Shown here: piece after piece, positions 61,770-64,000 of the stretch
How positions within the stretch are numbered: the first letter of the stretch is position 1
How the letters are laid out: every line of letters starts with the position of its first letter
From: Flavisolibacter ginsengisoli DSM 18119
GTDB taxonomy: Bacteria > Bacteroidota > Bacteroidia > Chitinophagales > Chitinophagaceae
Assembly: GCF_900129295.1 (NCBI RefSeq)
Contig: NZ_FQUU01000013.1
Location: 80,040-144,039 of the forward strand
Length of the DNA stretch: 64,000 bases
Direction of reading: 5' to 3'
Translations under genes and position numbers: made by a program
Notes under the pieces: generated by a model
Databases searched by the model: none
The model's input: only the letters and a program-made list of their open reading frames with translations
What the model was told of the DNA's origin: nothing

Positions 61770-62654
61770 TTAAGCTTCAAAAAAAACTACATTATGTTCC
61801 CTTAAAAATTGCTTAATGATATCAACATGAACACAATTGCCTACATGAAGTAATGGTTGATTTGTAATCTTTATTTTTCTTCCTTCAGAATACATCTCCT
61901 GGTTATTCATATCAAAACCAAGATGCAAATGGTTCGTCATACTTTGCATACCATAGATTAGTCCATCTGAATTGAAAAGGGGGCCTCCACTTTGCCCCTT
62001 TAAACCCGGGGTACTCATTTCCACTCCAAATATATTTCCATTCCTGTCTCCAAAATGTCGGGTTACCATTCCTTCTATTGGAAACCGAACCATTCTGATA
62101 TTTTCATTATTCCAGCCTATTGTTTCAGTCTGCTCATTAAAAATAAAATTGGTGAATTCTGGAAAGGGAAATCCAAGACGACATAAGAATACGCCAGGTT
62201 GTAGTTCGTTACTTTCTTTGGCAAAAGTAGCATGGCTGGTATAATACGTTTTTGTGAAATCTTTCATTTTCAAAATAGCCAGATCATACAAAGGATGTTC
62301 AAAAACATCTATGGTCTTCAAGTCTACACAGTCAACCATTTGATATAAAAGTTGGCAAGCATTATTAGGCTTATCATATCCATATTTTGCTTTCAATTCT
62401 TTTATCTTTTTATTATAAGAGCCGGATTTTTGCAATATGGCTTTTTCTTTTTGAAAGTTTTCATATTGCCGGGTAATCTCTGCCGATTGTTTTATGAGAG
62501 AAGTAACATGTTTACATGTGATGGCTACACCATCAGCATTAACAAAAAAAAGAGTCGCTGCACCAGGCCTCACAATTTGTTCTCCGTAAACATTTGAGAT
62601 GAAGTGAATAGGCCTTGTAAACTGTCCTACTTTTTCTATAGCAGTTTTGAACAT
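61770..62654 (-). CDS. S1 family trypsin-like serine protease
   Basis: A 294-residue trypsin-like protein without signal peptide. The His of the triad is probably in AITCKHVTSLI near residue 50, the Asp in PLYDLAILKMKD near residue 122, and the nucleophile Ser in GQSGGPLFNSDG near residue 220. About 45 inserted residues after the His contain a charged helix. The odd point is upstream: a TPP riboswitch and terminator precede the gene by about 60 bp on the same strand. Its 3' end is convergent with the SMP-30 gene. Confidence 0.82.
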   Translation of the reverse strand: MFKTAIEKVGQFTRPIHFISNVYGEQIVRPGAATLFFVNADGVAITCKHVTSLIKQSAEITRQYENFQKEKAILQKSGSYNKKIKELKAKYGYDKPNNACQLLYQMVDCVDLKTIDVFEHPLYDLAILKMKDFTKTYYTSHATFAKESNELQPGVFLCRLGFPFPEFTNFIFNEQTETIGWNNENIRMVRFPIEGMVTRHFGDRNGNIFGVEMSTPGLKGQSGGPLFNSDGLIYGMQSMTNHLHLGFDMNNQEMYSEGRKIKITNQPLLHVGNCVHVDIIKQFLREHNVVFFEA

Positions 62655-62714
62655 CAGGGATATTTTGAGTATTGAAAGATAGGTTGTAAAAACAGATAAG
62701 AATGCTTGTGATAT

Positions 62715-62750
62715 AAAAGAAAAAGGCTCCGACTATAAAGCCAGAACCTT
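62715..62750 (-). terminator. Riboswitch-linked terminator
   Basis: On the minus strand bases 62750-62740 pair with 62733-62723 in an 11-bp stem with three G-U pairs and a six-base loop, followed by TTTTTCTTTT. The G-U pairs would be mismatches on the plus strand, which fixes the orientation. It follows the riboswitch by four bases and can attenuate transcription. Confidence 0.8.
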
Positions 62751-62754
62751 TTAT

Positions 62755-62835
62755 CTCTCTTCCTTCGCCGGAATTACCCGGATCAGGTTCAATGGGTATG
62801 TTCTCAGATTAATTAGATTAACCACCCCATGAGAG
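62755..62835 (-). promoter_or_regulatory. TPP (THI-element) riboswitch
   Basis: Read on the minus strand, the consensus parts occur in order: GGGGTG, CTGAGA, ACCC, GAACCTGATC, GGGTAAT and GGCGAAGG. P1 closes as CTCTC (62831-62835) with GAGAG (62755-62759). This is a clear thiamine pyrophosphate aptamer. The next gene in its direction is the S1 protease, not a thiamine gene. Upstream on the same strand is the short-chain dehydrogenase gene. Confidence 0.93.
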
Positions 62836-62912
62836 AAAAGAACTTAATAAGTAAATCACTAAAAGTATGCCTGAATGCCTTTTAAAGAGTATTTATTTGC
62901 ATTAATTCCTGA

Positions 62913-63779
62913 TCATCCATTTACAATTTCACCACCATTAGGATGTAAAACCTGTCCGGTCATATAAGATGCCTCTTCACTAGCCAGAAAAAGGTAACAG
63001 GGAGCAACTTCAGCAGGTTCCCCAGCTCGGCCTAATGGAACATCGCTTCCAAACTCGGCAACTTTTTTCCCTTTAAAACTCCCGGATATAAGTGGTGTCC
63101 AAATTGGTCCAGGCGCCACACTATTCACACGTATTCCTTTTTTGGCCAGGTTTTGAGCCAGGCTTCGGGTGAATGTTAATATTGCCCCTTTGGTTGCTGA
63201 ATAATCTATGAGTTCACTGCTACCCCTATAAGCTGTAACTGATGTAGTATTGATGATGCTCGAGCCTTTTTTTAAATAGGGCAATGCAGCGCGGGTAATG
63301 CGAAACATGGAAAATATATTGGTTTCAAATGTTTCATACAATTGTTCGTCAGCTATATCAATTAAGGATTTCTGCTCTGTCTGGGTTGCTGCATTATTGA
63401 TAAGAATATCTAGCTTTCCAAATTCTTTTATCGTTGCGGTAATAATCTTTTCACAGAAACGGGGTTTTCTTATATCTCCAGCCAGTAATAAACATCTTTG
63501 TTTGAATTCTTCCTCTATTAACCTTTGAACTTCAATAGCATCCTTTTCCTCTTCGGGCAAATAGGAAATACTGACGTCAGCACCTTGTTGAGCAAATAAA
63601 AGTGCAACAGCTCTGCCAATGCCACTATCACCGCCTGTTACAATAGCTACTTTGCCGCCCAGCTTTTGATTAGGTTGTGGTTTTAATGATTTGGGTTGAG
63701 GATTCATTTTTGCTTGTAATCCTGGCATACCTTGGCTTTGCCTGGGTCTTTGCTTGCGTGGTTCTTTTCCTTTCTGCAT
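62913..63779 (-). CDS. SDR family oxidoreductase (YghA-like)
   Basis: A short-chain dehydrogenase of 288 residues from the preferred ATG at 63779. The NAD(P) motif is TGGDSGIGRA near residue 47, the catalytic Ser-Tyr-Lys lie in TTSVTAYRGSSELIDYSATK near residues 180-200, and NNAATQ precedes them. The N-terminal 40 residues are rich in Pro, Gln and Lys, as in the YghA/glucose-dehydrogenase-like stress SDRs. The frame can be extended to 63863, but a sigma-54-like box lies inside that extension, which supports the shorter start. Substrate unknown. Confidence 0.9.
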   Translation of the reverse strand: MQKGKEPRKQRPRQSQGMPGLQAKMNPQPKSLKPQPNQKLGGKVAIVTGGDSGIGRAVALLFAQQGADVSISYLPEEEKDAIEVQRLIEEEFKQRCLLLAGDIRKPRFCEKIITATIKEFGKLDILINNAATQTEQKSLIDIADEQLYETFETNIFSMFRITRAALPYLKKGSSIINTTSVTAYRGSSELIDYSATKGAILTFTRSLAQNLAKKGIRVNSVAPGPIWTPLISGSFKGKKVAEFGSDVPLGRAGEPAEVAPCYLFLASEEASYMTGQVLHPNGGEIVNG

Positions 63780-63800
63780 GATCCGCTTTTGAAAAAATAT

Positions 63801-63816
63801 ATAAATTATTATACCA
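63801..63816 (-). promoter_or_regulatory. Sigma-54-like box upstream of the SDR gene
   Basis: TGGTAT-AATAA-TTTAT on the minus strand, 21 bp before the ATG at 63779. Close to the box at 42723-42738. Confidence 0.55.
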
Positions 63817-63845
63817 TCAATCTTTAAGAATATCAATTGAAACCC

Positions 63846-63853
63846 TATTTTTG
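63846..63853 (+). promoter_or_regulatory. TAnnTTTG promoter box for tRNA-Ala
   Basis: TATTTTTG matches the Bacteroidota -7 consensus exactly, 11 bp before the mature tRNA start. Confidence 0.55.
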
Positions 63854-63864
63854 CAACCCTCAAA

Positions 63865-63938
<74 letters not shown>

Positions 63939-63944
63939 CGCTTT

Positions 63945-63970
63945 AAAGCCGCCTTCGGGTGGCTTTCTAT
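63945..63970 (+). terminator. Terminator after tRNA-Ala
   Basis: A 9-bp stem (aaagccgcc with ggtggcttt, one G-U pair) has a stable TTCG loop and is followed by CTATTTAT. Confidence 0.75.
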
Positions 63971-64000
63971 TTATGTTTTACTTCTATATTATCTATAGTT

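Overview
The window looks like a chromosomal segment from a member of the Bacteroidota, most likely the Chitinophagaceae. The family is inferred from protein flavour, without a database search. Supporting signs are about 40% GC, several housekeeping promoters of the TAnnTTTG type, few clear Shine-Dalgarno sequences, and Bacteroidota-typical families (DUF5777, DUF2795, DUF6496-like, PepSY-like, DUF6427-like). The PurS/PurQ type of FGAM synthase and an S66 LD-carboxypeptidase also fit. I saw no prophage, insertion sequence, CRISPR array or rRNA operon. The only tRNA is tRNA-Ala(GGC) at the right edge.

Positions 1 to about 42,300 are mostly housekeeping genes in short operons. In order they are: an ABC-2 exporter pair, a TIGR01777 epimerase, a metzincin beside a FadN-like beta-oxidation enzyme, a five-gene envelope cluster (two haem-motif lipoproteins, an OB-fold protein, YceI and DUF5777), metG, ldcA, a lipoprotein and kup. 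Next come purQ, a free DsbD-alpha protein with dsbD, lolD, gatC/ABC ATPase/cobalamin adenosyltransferase, trpS, a deoxynucleoside kinase, pckA, aminopeptidase P, pssA, purS, rsmI, an M1 peptidase, rsmG, a glycosyltransferase, tgt, lptG-type permease and a mitochondrial-type citrate synthase. Two intergenic elements (43-150 and 39385-39470) are built from 11-bp units placed in inverted orientation around a hairpin.

From about 42,350 to 63,860 the character changes to a stress and genome-maintenance island. It holds small membrane or disordered proteins (YtxH, holin-like, DUF1328, DUF5670-like and two unrecognised small proteins), rpoN with an NtrC-type activator and a REC-PAS histidine kinase, and a lone receiver protein. 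It also holds YihY, a Cys-rich DUF326 copper protein, DUF2383, a histone-H1-like protein, topoisomerase IB with an iron permease-family protein, and a YciF-type ferritin-like protein. Ku and LigD (NHEJ), an SMP-30 family protein, an S1 protease and a short-chain dehydrogenase complete it. The inventory resembles general stress regulons that other phyla place under sigma-S or EcfG.

The most interesting signal is a recurring element of the form TGGYAY-N5-TTTAA just upstream of at least ten of these island genes, mostly 20-47 bp before the start codon. It keeps the GG half and the spacing of a sigma-54 promoter but replaces the -12 TTGC with TTTA. Because rpoN and an activator with a variant GSFTGA loop lie in the middle of the island, I propose an RpoN-driven general stress response using a variant -12 element.

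Other notable points are a convincing TPP riboswitch with its own terminator placed before an S1 protease instead of a thiamine gene, and a DsbD whose fused alpha domain has lost its redox cysteines while a free-standing alpha protein next door keeps them. There is also a 65-nt RNA hairpin between the activator and kinase genes, and a citrate synthase that reads like the mitochondrial enzyme.
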